Assembly: GCA_015058945.1 (NCBI GenBank)
Contig: SVBF01000012.1
Span: 1 to 64,000 of the forward strand
Reading direction: 5' to 3'
DNA length: 64,000 nt
Source of the DNA: Erysipelotrichaceae bacterium
GTDB taxonomy: Bacteria > Bacillota_I > Bacilli_A > RFN20 > CAG-826
Part shown: piece after piece, positions 50,608-58,493 of the stretch
Layout: each line of letters begins with the position of its first letter
Position numbering within the stretch: the stretch's first letter is position 1
Program-made: the position numbers and the translations under genes
Notes under the pieces: generated by a model
The model's input: only the letters and a program-made list of their open reading frames with translations
The model's database searches: none
Told to the model about the DNA's origin: nothing

Positions 50608-50625
50608 TTGTGGCACGTTTGTGGC
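50608..50625 (+). promoter_or_regulatory. SARP-type direct-repeat box, P1 operon
   Basis: TTGTGGC-ACGT-TTGTGGC, a perfect heptamer direct repeat with 4-bp spacing. A TATCAT -10 candidate starts 10 bp after the box (50636), and the P1 start codon is 37 bp from it. Confidence 0.7.
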
Positions 50626-50662
50626 GGGCCATGACTATCATATTGTCGTCGGGAAAAAAACG

Positions 50663-51718
50663 ATGAGACGCAGCGAAAGAAACGAACTCTACAAATGCAA
50701 CACCAAGGGTTTGATCGACCTCATGAACGACCCGAGGTATATGAATAACAAGAACAACCAGTTTGGCGCCGTGCTTGGCTACCTCGCCCGCCATGGGATG
50801 TCCAACGGAAACTCCAAAGGCGAATTCCTTGATTTGGTCTACGCCGCGAGGAACGAATTCATCGCCCAAGCCGCGAAACAACATGTCGGCGCCAAGGGCG
50901 AAGTCGCCTATGACCAACTCGGCCCCGGCGATGCCAAACTCAAGGCCTTTATCCGCGATCCGCTTCCGATTTTGCAACGCGAGATGAAGGGCTTTTCCGA
51001 ACGCAAAGAGAACTTCGCCGCCGACGAAGATCCGGACATCGTCGATTATTACCGTCGTCTCAAGACCAACGCGGACATTCTTTCCATCGAACTGGGATCC
51101 GATTTCGACCAGACGCGCAATCGTCCGGAAAACACCGAACTCGTGGATGTGATGAACCGCCTCAACAAAAAGATCCCTGAGAACGCGACCACTCCCGAAG
51201 AGGCGTTAAAGAAAGCCAACTCCGGCTTCTTCGGCACCTTATTCCGCCGCCAATCCAAGGAATTCACCGCCTTTAAAACCGCCTTTGATCAGTTCCGCGA
51301 CCCGACCAAAGTCCTCAATAGCGGAAACGTCGGCAATCTCGAAGAGAAGACCACGGCCTACCTCAAGCACCTCAACCCCGCATTCGAATACAAGAAAGGC
51401 ATGGATAAGGAAGCGTTCCTTGCCAACCTTTCCAAGGGACAGAAGGCCCGCGCCGAGTTCGCGCTTAACGTCCTCGACTCCATCGCCGAGCATAAAGAGA
51501 TGAAGCCGTACATGGAAAACGTCGATAACGCCATCAAGGGCAAACCGGTCAAAGAAATCGCCGAACCTAAGGCGGAGGTCAACGATCCGAAGATTCAAGG
51601 CCAATTCCAAAACCAAATCGCCGTCGAACTCGGCGAGGCTAAGGAGAGCAACGACATCGTCAAAGAAGAACCCGCCGAGGAAAAAGTGGCGGAAAACGGA
51701 CCGGAGATGTCCAACTAA
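50663..51718 (+). CDS. P1: uncharacterised cytosolic protein, founder of a three-member local family
   Basis: 351 residues, no signal peptide or membrane helix, mostly helical and highly charged. N-terminal part includes 'GAVLGYLARHGMSNGN', the middle 'NSGFFGTLFRRQSKEFTAFKTAFDQFRDPTK', then 'LEEKTTAYLKHLNP' and 'KARAEFALNVLDSIAEHKEM' (about 195-290), all of which align with P3 (57346) and, more weakly, with P2 (54473). The last 40 residues are a Glu-rich tail ('VKEEPAEEKVAENGPEMSN'). First gene of an operon with the C26 lipoprotein. No known family recognised. Confidence 0.75.
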   Translation: MRRSERNELYKCNTKGLIDLMNDPRYMNNKNNQFGAVLGYLARHGMSNGNSKGEFLDLVYAARNEFIAQAAKQHVGAKGEVAYDQLGPGDAKLKAFIRDPLPILQREMKGFSERKENFAADEDPDIVDYYRRLKTNADILSIELGSDFDQTRNRPENTELVDVMNRLNKKIPENATTPEEALKKANSGFFGTLFRRQSKEFTAFKTAFDQFRDPTKVLNSGNVGNLEEKTTAYLKHLNPAFEYKKGMDKEAFLANLSKGQKARAEFALNVLDSIAEHKEMKPYMENVDNAIKGKPVKEIAEPKAEVNDPKIQGQFQNQIAVELGEAKESNDIVKEEPAEEKVAENGPEMSN

Positions 51719-51725
51719 GCAAACG

Positions 51726-52688
51726 ATGAACAAAAAGATAATGAAATTCGGCAAAGTGCTCGCGCCGTTACTCGCGTTATCTTTTCTTTCTTCCTGCGTT
51801 CATCGTCCCGAGACGAAGAACGTCTATATCGCTTGGAGCGACAGGCAAAACAGTTATAGCTTTATCTCCACGTTAAAGACCGTGACCTCCATCGGCTGCA
51901 ACCCCGTCGTCTTGGACATGGTTCGGTCCAACGATTTGTCTTATGGCGAGGACGGAACGTTGATCGATGCGGTCGACGAACATCGCATCCTCTTGCCCGA
52001 ACCGGCAAGAAAGGTGAAGGCCAGCGCCTGGCGGCATTCTAACGTCAAAGACATCATGAAGGACGTGAAATACGTGATCTTCCCCGGCGGCTCGGACATT
52101 TGTCCCACACTCCGAAGAACGGAAGGGGAGTGGCATGGCATCGAAGGGGATACCGATTACGCCCCGGAACGGGACGTCTCCGACTATCTGCTGATGTCCT
52201 ATTGTCTCGACCACAGCATCCCCGTGTTCGCGATTTGCCGCGGCATGCAGATGTTATCCGTCGTCTCCGGCGCGACGATGATCGACGATATCCCAACTTA
52301 TTTCGCTTCGTTAGGAAAAGGCGACAAGGAAACTCATCGCGACGCGGAGAAAACCGTCTTCGCCGCCCATGACGTCGACGTGACCGACGACTCCTCATTG
52401 CTTTATAAGATCACCAAGCAAACCAAACTGGAGAAAGTGCCGTCTTGGCATCACCAGGGCGTTCTTTCCGTGGAAGGCACCCCATTGTCCGTTACGGCCA
52501 AGACGACCACCGACGGCGTTTCGATCATCGAAGCGGTGGAACGGAAGGACCTCCCCTTTTGCCTCGGCGTCCAATTCCACCCCGAAGTCGCGGTGCGTAA
52601 GGCGGTGGACAAAGAAGCGGACGCCGGGAATTATATGGACCAACAAACCGCCGCATCGTTCTTCCGTGCCTTGGTCGAGCCCAAATAA
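51726..52688 (+). CDS. Class-I glutamine amidotransferase-like (peptidase C26) lipoprotein
   Basis: 320 residues. Signal peptide and lipobox 'LSFLSSCVHR' (Cys near 24). The catalytic domain shows the nucleophile elbow 'PVFAICRGMQMLSV' and the partner His/Glu in 'LGVQFHPEVAV', as in gamma-glutamyl-GABA hydrolases (PuuD) and gamma-glutamyl hydrolases. PuuD enzymes are cytosolic; this one is predicted to act outside the membrane, perhaps on gamma-glutamyl bonds in peptides or folylpolyglutamates. It lies 7 bp after P1, under the same box. Confidence 0.85.
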   Translation: MNKKIMKFGKVLAPLLALSFLSSCVHRPETKNVYIAWSDRQNSYSFISTLKTVTSIGCNPVVLDMVRSNDLSYGEDGTLIDAVDEHRILLPEPARKVKASAWRHSNVKDIMKDVKYVIFPGGSDICPTLRRTEGEWHGIEGDTDYAPERDVSDYLLMSYCLDHSIPVFAICRGMQMLSVVSGATMIDDIPTYFASLGKGDKETHRDAEKTVFAAHDVDVTDDSSLLYKITKQTKLEKVPSWHHQGVLSVEGTPLSVTAKTTTDGVSIIEAVERKDLPFCLGVQFHPEVAVRKAVDKEADAGNYMDQQTAASFFRALVEPK

Positions 52689-52836
52689 TCAAAACTATTT
52701 TCATATATTTAAATACGCATAAACGCACGCGTGCATAATATCGAATTCGCGAAAACCTGCGTTTACTATGAAAATTCGCGAAAATTTAGATACTTTGTAT
52801 CTACATAAGATTTTTAAAGATTTTTGCAAAAAATGC
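52689..52836 (+). promoter_or_regulatory. AT-rich region with repeats in front of the giant RNA
   Basis: Contains AATTCGCGAAAA twice (52744-52755 and 52773-52784, 29 bp apart) around the octamer palindrome TTCGCGAA, and the inverted repeat TAGATAC-TTT-GTATCTA (52787-52803). A third ATTCGCGAAAA lies on the far side of the RNA gene at 54385-54395. Operator-like; no terminator for the preceding operon is evident. Confidence 0.55.
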
Positions 52837-52864
52837 TTGCACACTTTTTCGATGCGAGTATAGT
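52837..52864 (+). promoter_or_regulatory. Strong promoter of the giant structured RNA
   Basis: TTGCAC (52837-52842), 16-bp spacer, TATAGT (52859-52864). Predicted start near 52870. Confidence 0.8.
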
Positions 52865-52869
52865 TATGT

Positions 52870-54327
52870 GTTCCGCAGGGAACGCCAAGCCGCAAGGTAA
52901 GCGAAACTGTGGTAACCACCTTAACATAGTTAAGGTGAGGGGAATGTGTGATGCCCCTCGGGAACTTCGGTTCCTCAAAGGTCTACTGCCTCGAAAGAGA
53001 CAAAGGCTGGTCCTGGACTAACCCATGGCCCGCTAAGGAATCGCTCGCCCTTCGGTAAACCGATGAATGGAGCTGGAAAGGAAGAAAGAGGTCCTGCGAT
53101 GGATCCTCGAGGACTCCTTCCCTAAGGGCTCCCGCGCAGAACGGGAACGCCACCGCCTCTCGTCCCAGGCGGCTAGTGAAACTAGAGAGAATGGGAGATG
53201 CGGACAGCCTTGGAAAAGGAACATCCGCAAGAAGGGTTAAGCGAACTTCGTCGCGTCCCTTCCCAGGATTCGCCCCCTGGCTCGTGAACGAGAAAACGCG
53301 GCGATGCCGTCAAACCTTCCTTGCGATAGGGGGGATGCTGCGGCGAAGGGTAACCCCCTGGAGGATTCCCGCCTCCCACTGGTAAACCAGAACAAACAGG
53401 GCCGACGGTGGACTTGGTTCGTCCCAAGGCAAACCGTCCAAGGCGAAGGCGCGAGCCTCCGCACGGAACATCCCATCCTTCAGATGCGCTCTGAGAACAT
53501 GGGTCCCAAGCTAACCTACTCCCGCAAGGGCATGGCCAACTTGGTCAAGGGGCTGCGGCGAAAGCCGATGTCCCCGACGGAATTCGAGCCGTCGCGTGGT
53601 AGAACCACGGCAATTCCATCGAATGGGTCGTGAGATCCGGAGAGGGCAAATCCCTCAGACCCCGCAGAAAGGCCGCGGTAAACCCGAAAATCTCTGCTCC
53701 CTCCGCTGCTATGGCCTAGTAAGCCCTCTACGCGGTACGGTAGTTCCCCGGGCATAAGCCTGCGGAACGATGGTTGTCCCGCCATTGCGTGAAACGCTGA
53801 TCATGGGAATGTGAACGCGTCGGTCTTCTTCGGAAGGCAGGGGCGTCCAGAAACGCCTGGGAATTCATAACCAGGTGGTGCCCAAAGAGGCCCGGCGCGC
53901 GGTAAACCGCTGGAAAGGCCTCTTCCCTAGGGAGTAATTCCTAGGCGAGTGAGGAGACCTTGGTCCCCTCGGGAAGTCGTTCCACCCCTCAATCGTGAAG
54001 TTGGAACGTGGCTTGGACACTTAGGCGGACGAAGATGTAACCTAAGGTTCCGGTCGAGACCGACGGTCGTCTGTTGACGTTGCGTCGGCCTAGGAAGATA
54101 AGAGCTCTTCTCAGCGGTACACCGCAGAACCAAAAACTTGTTCCCGAATCCCTCCTGCGTTAGGGCCAGGCGGTGGTAAGGAACGAATCCCGTAAGGGAT
54201 GTGGTTGGTTGGAATCTCCCACGAGGTAAACCTCAAATACGAAATGTCCCGGCGATATTGGAGCTAGACAAGCCGTTAAACCGGAAAGCCGAGTGACACC
54301 ACGCAGCGATGCGTGGCGTTTTCTTTT
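52870..54327 (+). ncRNA. Giant (about 1.46 kb) structured non-coding RNA, class not recognised
   Basis: No ORF with a ribosome site or protein-like composition is present, yet the stretch lies between a good promoter and a good terminator. Dense local hairpins are directly visible: GTTCC-GCAG-GGAAC (52870), CACCTTAAC-ATA-GTTAAGGTG (52917-52937), GAGGGG...CCCCTC (52937-52959), GGAAC-TTCG-GTTCC (52961-52974), CTAGT-GAA-ACTAG (near 53173), CCC-GCAA-GGG (53521-53530), CGGC-GAAA-GCCG (53556-53567), CGTGG-TAGAA-CCACG (53595-53609), GAGGG-CAAAT-CCCTC (53642-53656), CTTC-TTCG-GAAG (near 53828), ATCCC-GTAA-GGGAT (near 54188). A hairpin of form GG-UAA(A)-CC recurs about seven times. It is not rRNA, tmRNA, RNase P or SRP RNA as far as I can tell. 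Size exceeds the published OLE, ROOL and GOLLD classes; it could be a divergent large relative or a new class. Confidence 0.8.
54299..54327 (+). terminator. Rho-independent terminator of the giant RNA
   Basis: CCACGCA-GCGA-TGCGTGG (7 bp, GNRA loop) followed by CGTTTTCTTTT. Confidence 0.9.
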
Positions 54328-54405
54328 ATACAGTAGGTTTTCGCAAGTCTCATCGGAGTGCTTAAAGACGATAAGCGGCAACATATTCGCGAAAAAGTTG
54401 CTTTA

Positions 54406-54423
54406 GTGTGACACATCTGTTGC
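54406..54423 (+). promoter_or_regulatory. SARP-type direct-repeat box, P2 (weaker match)
   Basis: GTGTGAC-ACAT-CTGTTGC: same 7-4-7 layout with one deviation in each heptamer. An extended -10 TGTTATTAT (TATTAT at 54440-54445) follows 16 bp later; start codon 49 bp from the box. Confidence 0.5.
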
Positions 54424-54472
54424 GTCGGATGCCTTATGTTATTATCAGTCGAACGAAAAAGGAGGCGACATT

Positions 54473-55969
54473 ATGCCAGTTTACGAGCCCTTTACCAAAG
54501 AAGAAAAAAGAGACATCATCGCGCGTCACCATTACCTCGTCGATGAGATGAACAAGACCCTCGGCGGCGTTTTGGAATACGAGGACGAAAGAATCCTGCA
54601 GAAGCTGGAAGACCCGAAGGAGGTCGCCGCCTATCGTTTGCATGAGGAAAACAAGCTGAGAAACGAGAAGCGTCAGAGAATCATGGACGACCTCGGTTTC
54701 CGATTTGGCACCCAGGGCATGGACCACAATCCTTTGAACCGCCACATCAAATATCTCATGAAGCTTGGCGACGATCCCAAGGACACGGAATATAACGAAA
54801 AGTTATACCAGGAATATCTCCGGAATCCCGAGAAAATCATTTACCGTGAGTATAAGAAGATTTTGGAGCTCAATCCGCAGCAGCTTTACGATCTAGGCAA
54901 CGACAAGCAGAAGATCGCCGAGTTCTATATGGATAACACGGGCCTATGCGAGGGCGCGTTCGTCGTGAACTCGGTCATCACCAACAGCAACGCCAAGGCG
55001 ACCAAGGCGTTACGTAACGGCCTTGCTTCGATGGCTAAGCCGATCGAATCGCTCAACGAAATCGGCCACACGCTCAAGAACAATGGCATCGATAGCTTCG
55101 CTTGCCCGACCCTCACCCAAGAGCAGACTTTGCTCGCGATGACGAACCAGACCCTATTCTTAGGTAATCCCAACCCCGTGTTGACGGAGGTCATGAACTG
55201 CAACCTCATCCCGATCGAAACCCCGCATGACTATTTCCAAAAGTTCGTCGATTATGGCATCGACATAAACCAGCCGAAGTTCTTCACCAAATACAAAGCG
55301 GTCAAAACCGATCCGGAGACGGGCAACAAAAGGGAAGTGGGCTTCCATGAACTCTTTGATGACGACGACCCCAACGTCCGCATCGAAATCCGCAGCAAGG
55401 ACGAGCAGGAGGAAATCCTCGCCGTCAATCGCGCCTACCAAGACAAATACGCGGAAAAGTTCCAAGCCCGCATCGCCACGAAGCTCAACCAGATGAACTT
55501 CGACATCAACCAGCTCGAGGAAGAGCGTAAGGGTAGTTGGGTGGAACGTAATGTTCTCCATTCCACGTCCCGCGAATGGACGGAATTCATCGGCGCCTTC
55601 AAGGACTATAACAACCCCGAGCATCCCAATTACCTCCGCAAGGACATCCTTAAGCCCAAAGCCCAGGCCTACATGAACCGTAAACACCGCCAAGGCTATG
55701 CGACGGTGGAGGACATGAAGGGCACTTCGCGTAGCCGTGGTACATTGGCTCAGGCCGTCATCGATACCTGCGATGAGTTCGAGGAGCAAAAGAACCAGAT
55801 CACCGAGGACATCGAGATCGCGATCAATACCGGGTTCAATGGCAAGGTCGGGCTTATCATCAACGCCAAAGAAGTCGACGACAACGACAACGTGGCGGAA
55901 CCGGAGGAAGAGAAATCCAACGAGATCAAAAACGAAATCGTTAAAGATCAAGGGTCGCTCGAGATGTAG
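54473..55969 (+). CDS. P2: uncharacterised cytosolic protein related to P1 and P3
   Basis: 498 residues, the longest of the three, without signal peptide or membrane helix. The stretch about 340-450 ('WVERNVLHSTSREWTEFIGAFKDYNNPEHPNYLRKDI', 'PKAQAYMN', 'LAQAVIDTCDEFEEQKNQITEDIE') corresponds to the shared C-terminal module of P1 and P3; the first 330 residues are its own. The tail is Glu/Asn/Lys-rich ('EPEEEKSNEIKNEIVKDQG'). Good ribosome site AAAAAGGAGG. It is the first gene behind the giant RNA and is followed by a terminator, so it forms its own unit. No known family recognised. Confidence 0.75.
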   Translation: MPVYEPFTKEEKRDIIARHHYLVDEMNKTLGGVLEYEDERILQKLEDPKEVAAYRLHEENKLRNEKRQRIMDDLGFRFGTQGMDHNPLNRHIKYLMKLGDDPKDTEYNEKLYQEYLRNPEKIIYREYKKILELNPQQLYDLGNDKQKIAEFYMDNTGLCEGAFVVNSVITNSNAKATKALRNGLASMAKPIESLNEIGHTLKNNGIDSFACPTLTQEQTLLAMTNQTLFLGNPNPVLTEVMNCNLIPIETPHDYFQKFVDYGIDINQPKFFTKYKAVKTDPETGNKREVGFHELFDDDDPNVRIEIRSKDEQEEILAVNRAYQDKYAEKFQARIATKLNQMNFDINQLEEERKGSWVERNVLHSTSREWTEFIGAFKDYNNPEHPNYLRKDILKPKAQAYMNRKHRQGYATVEDMKGTSRSRGTLAQAVIDTCDEFEEQKNQITEDIEIAINTGFNGKVGLIINAKEVDDNDNVAEPEEEKSNEIKNEIVKDQGSLEM

Positions 55970-55985
55970 CAAATACCAAAGATAG

Positions 55986-56018
55986 AGGCGGGCGCGTCCA
56001 AAGGCGCATCCGCCTTTT
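55986..56018 (+). terminator. Terminator of P2
   Basis: AGGCGGGCGC / GCGCATCCGCCT stem with a two-base bulge, then TTTTCT. Confidence 0.85.
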
Positions 56019-56147
56019 CTCATGCCATCGTTTTTGGAAAATAAGCGGGATTTGCGGGACATTTTGCATCCCAAAACCCGCAAAAAGCGCTTTTTTGTGG
56101 CTCGCAATAAGATTGCGAATCGCGCGATGAAAGGGGTTTCTTGTCGA

Positions 56148-56176
56148 TTTACTCGCCATGATGGGTAAATTATACG
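56148..56176 (+). promoter_or_regulatory. Promoter of the GGDEF gene, leaderless start
   Basis: TTTACT, 17-bp spacer, TATACG ending 7 bases before the ATG; no Shine-Dalgarno. Confidence 0.5.
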
Positions 56177-56183
56177 TAGTATC

Positions 56184-57269
56184 ATGAATCCCGTTCTTGA
56201 GTACTTTATCCAAAACTGGGCGCTGGTCTTAATCCTCCTCGCCTTCGCGATCATGTTGTGGGTCACGATCTTCCTCGACCGGAAAACCGTGAGGCGCATG
56301 TACATCCTGATCGTTTTCCTTTTCCTGCTTTCCATCTGCGTCTACACCGAGTTCCGCCTCGCGGAGACCAAGCATTATCCGGAATTGCGTTTGGCGATGA
56401 TGGCCATACGTTATAGCGCCACTCCAGTTATCGTCGCCTTCATCATCTTCACGCTGGTGAAGCGGGCTCGTTGGTATGTGTTTTTGCCAGTAGTCGCCCT
56501 CACGGTGCTTAACGTGATCTCCATTTGGACCGGTATCGTCTTCGGGCTCGACGCAAATGGCGAACTCGTTCGCGGCGCCCTCGGCTATTTCCCTTATATC
56601 GCCGTGGGCATTTATAGTTTCTTCCTCGTCTTCATCCTTATCCGCCAAAGCAACAAGCAGGCCGTGGAAATCGTCCCCATCGCCTTCTTGGCCTTCACCT
56701 TCGCCTCGGGCTTGGTCTTCCCCTTCGTGATGGGAAAGGAATACTCCAAGATCTTCTGCTCGACCATCGCCGTCGGCCTATTCGTCTATTACGTCTTCTC
56801 GATCCTGCAGCTCACCACGAAGGATGCCTTGACCGGTTTGCTGAACCGTCAAGCTTACTACTCCTTCGTCCGCAAGAACTCCAAGGACATCACTGCGATC
56901 GTCTCCATTGACATGAACGGCCTCAAGACCATCAACGACAACCAGGGCCACCTCGCCGGGGATGAGGCGCTTACGACTTTGGCCTTATGCTTCACCAAAG
57001 CCACGAAGAACAAACAGTACGTCTACCGCATTGGCGGCGACGAATTCGTCATCGTTTGCAAAAAGACCAGCAAAGCGGATTTGAAGCTCATGATCAAATC
57101 CATCAAAGAAAACGTCGCCGAGACGGAATACTCCTGCTCCATCGGCTATTCGTTCGCCTTTAATGGCGAAAAGACGCCGGAAGAAATGGCCAAGGAATCG
57201 GACGCGATGATGTACGCCCATAAGGCCAAGTTCTATTCCGAAAGCAGCAATAATCGCCGCCTTCAGTAA
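56184..57269 (+). CDS. Membrane diguanylate cyclase (GGDEF protein)
   Basis: 361 residues. Seven hydrophobic segments in residues 8-205 form a membrane sensor, then a GGDEF domain (about 212-361) with 'KDALTGLLNRQAYY', 'AIVSIDMNGLKTINDNQGHLAGDEAL' and an intact active site 'RIGGDEFVIV' near 284. The RxxD inhibitory site that normally precedes GGDEF by five residues is absent ('KNKQYVY'), so product inhibition through that site is not expected. It should make c-di-GMP; no EAL, HD-GYP or PilZ protein is in the window. It stands between P2 and P3. Confidence 0.92.
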   Translation: MNPVLEYFIQNWALVLILLAFAIMLWVTIFLDRKTVRRMYILIVFLFLLSICVYTEFRLAETKHYPELRLAMMAIRYSATPVIVAFIIFTLVKRARWYVFLPVVALTVLNVISIWTGIVFGLDANGELVRGALGYFPYIAVGIYSFFLVFILIRQSNKQAVEIVPIAFLAFTFASGLVFPFVMGKEYSKIFCSTIAVGLFVYYVFSILQLTTKDALTGLLNRQAYYSFVRKNSKDITAIVSIDMNGLKTINDNQGHLAGDEALTTLALCFTKATKNKQYVYRIGGDEFVIVCKKTSKADLKLMIKSIKENVAETEYSCSIGYSFAFNGEKTPEEMAKESDAMMYAHKAKFYSESSNNRRLQ

Positions 57270-57280
57270 AAAGTTTCTTC

Positions 57281-57298
57281 TTGTGACAGTTTTGTTGC
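57281..57298 (+). promoter_or_regulatory. SARP-type direct-repeat box, P3-regulator operon
   Basis: TTGTGAC-AGTT-TTGTTGC. A GATATTTT -10 region starts 14-16 bp later (57313-57320); start codon 47 bp from the box. Because the SARP-type regulator is in the operon, this would be an autoregulatory site. Confidence 0.65.
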
Positions 57299-57345
57299 AT
57301 GCGTCCGCGTAAGATATTTTCGTAACCTCAGAAAAAGGCAAAACC

Positions 57346-58488
57346 ATGCCGAAGCTCACAAAAGAAGAACTTCAACGCGTCCGCTATGTCTCCATGGCGG
57401 ATTTCGCGCGCCGCTTCGACCAGATTCAGGACTTTGACGACAAGATGTCCTTCGCGACGCGTTACTTGCTTTGCCATGGCATGAAGGGCGCCGAGAACGA
57501 CTATAGCTTTCCCGAGGCGCTCCATATCGCCCGCACGAAGATCGCCGACGCCTCTGCCAGGATGAAGGAGCAGTTCTTCGCGCAATCGGACGAGGATTTG
57601 ACCAAACGCCCCCATATTGTGAACCCTTGGCTTAAGGACGAAAGGGCCGACCTTGCGGCCGAAGCCTTCATGGGCAATCCGACGGGCTATGTCCAAGGCG
57701 CCGCCAAGGAGCTCGCCCAAGAAATGGGCAGCAGCTCCGGTTTTAACATTGACCTAAAGGCGAACTGCGAACGCATCTCCCATTTGCCCGAGGAGCAGAC
57801 GAACCGCGCCGTTTTCGCCCTCGACGCCACGCCGACGGCCTTCGACGTCAAGATGCGCTTGGAAACCAAGCTCGGCGGTAGGGCGGAACTAGAAAGCTTA
57901 TACCAAACCGCGAAGCCAGGTCTTTTCTCCAGAATCCTCGGCGCCTCTTCCCCCGCCTCGCACAAACTCGACGCCGCCTATAAGGCGTTCCAAAACCCGA
58001 GGGACCGTGCCTTTGGGGACATGAACGCCATGGAGAAGGCATCCAATGATTATTTGGGCTATAAAATCCCTACTTGGAAACCTGGGCAAAAGATGCCAAA
58101 CGACGTCATGGGTGTCCTTAATCCCGCCGAGAAGGCCAGGGCCAAGCTCTCCGTCTACATGCTCGAATCCATCGAAGAGCAACGCGCGATGGAAGACGAC
58201 TTCCGCACGATGGTGAAAGCCTGTAGCGCGAAGAGCCTTTCCTATGATGACGTTATCGCCTCTAGGGTGACCCTGCGCGAAACGTCACAGGAAGAGCCGC
58301 ATGTCGAAGACGCCGTCAAAGAAGAAACCAGAATCAAATCGCCTCGCGGGCTCGATCAGGCCTCCTTCCAATCCTTTTTGGAATATGACGCCCAAGACGA
58401 GACTTTGATGGAGAGTAGGGGAGAGGCAACCGAAGAGGAGCCGTCCATCGATGAACCTGCGATTGACGAAGCCGCGGTGGTGCAATAA
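57346..58488 (+). CDS. P3: uncharacterised cytosolic protein, paralogue of P1
   Basis: 380 residues, no signal peptide or membrane helix. Shares with P1 'YLLCHGMKGAEN' (P1 'YLARHGMSNGN'), 'KPGLFSRILGASSPASHKLDAAYKAFQNPRD' (P1 'NSGFFGTLF...FKTAFDQFRDPTK') and 'NPAEKARAKLSVYMLESIEEQRAME' (P1 'SKGQKARAEFALNVLDSIAEHKEM'). Glu/Asp-rich C-terminus ('EEEPSIDEPAIDEAAVVQ'). It is 5 bp upstream of the SARP-type response regulator. No known family recognised. Confidence 0.76.
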   Translation: MPKLTKEELQRVRYVSMADFARRFDQIQDFDDKMSFATRYLLCHGMKGAENDYSFPEALHIARTKIADASARMKEQFFAQSDEDLTKRPHIVNPWLKDERADLAAEAFMGNPTGYVQGAAKELAQEMGSSSGFNIDLKANCERISHLPEEQTNRAVFALDATPTAFDVKMRLETKLGGRAELESLYQTAKPGLFSRILGASSPASHKLDAAYKAFQNPRDRAFGDMNAMEKASNDYLGYKIPTWKPGQKMPNDVMGVLNPAEKARAKLSVYMLESIEEQRAMEDDFRTMVKACSAKSLSYDDVIASRVTLRETSQEEPHVEDAVKEETRIKSPRGLDQASFQSFLEYDAQDETLMESRGEATEEEPSIDEPAIDEAAVVQ

Positions 58489-58493
58489 GGTGA

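Noticed and set aside
52837-52864. SARP-type box in the giant RNA promoter
   Set aside because: It has a TTGCACA segment like the 59469 box, but no second heptamer at 11 bp, so it is not counted as a member.
53304-53633. A 109-codon open frame, and a 69-codon one at 53176, inside the giant RNA
   Set aside because: No ribosome site, composition unlike the neighbouring proteins, and both run through hairpins whose stems explain the sequence better. Open frames of this length occur by chance in G+C-rich DNA.
52870-54327. Group II intron or ribosomal RNA
   Set aside because: There is no domain V-like AGC-triad hairpin near the 3' end, no intron-encoded protein, no interrupted gene around it, and no conserved 16S/23S segments that I can recognise.
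56095-56101. Single TTGTGGC heptamer before the GGDEF gene
   Set aside because: There is no partner heptamer 11 bp on either side.
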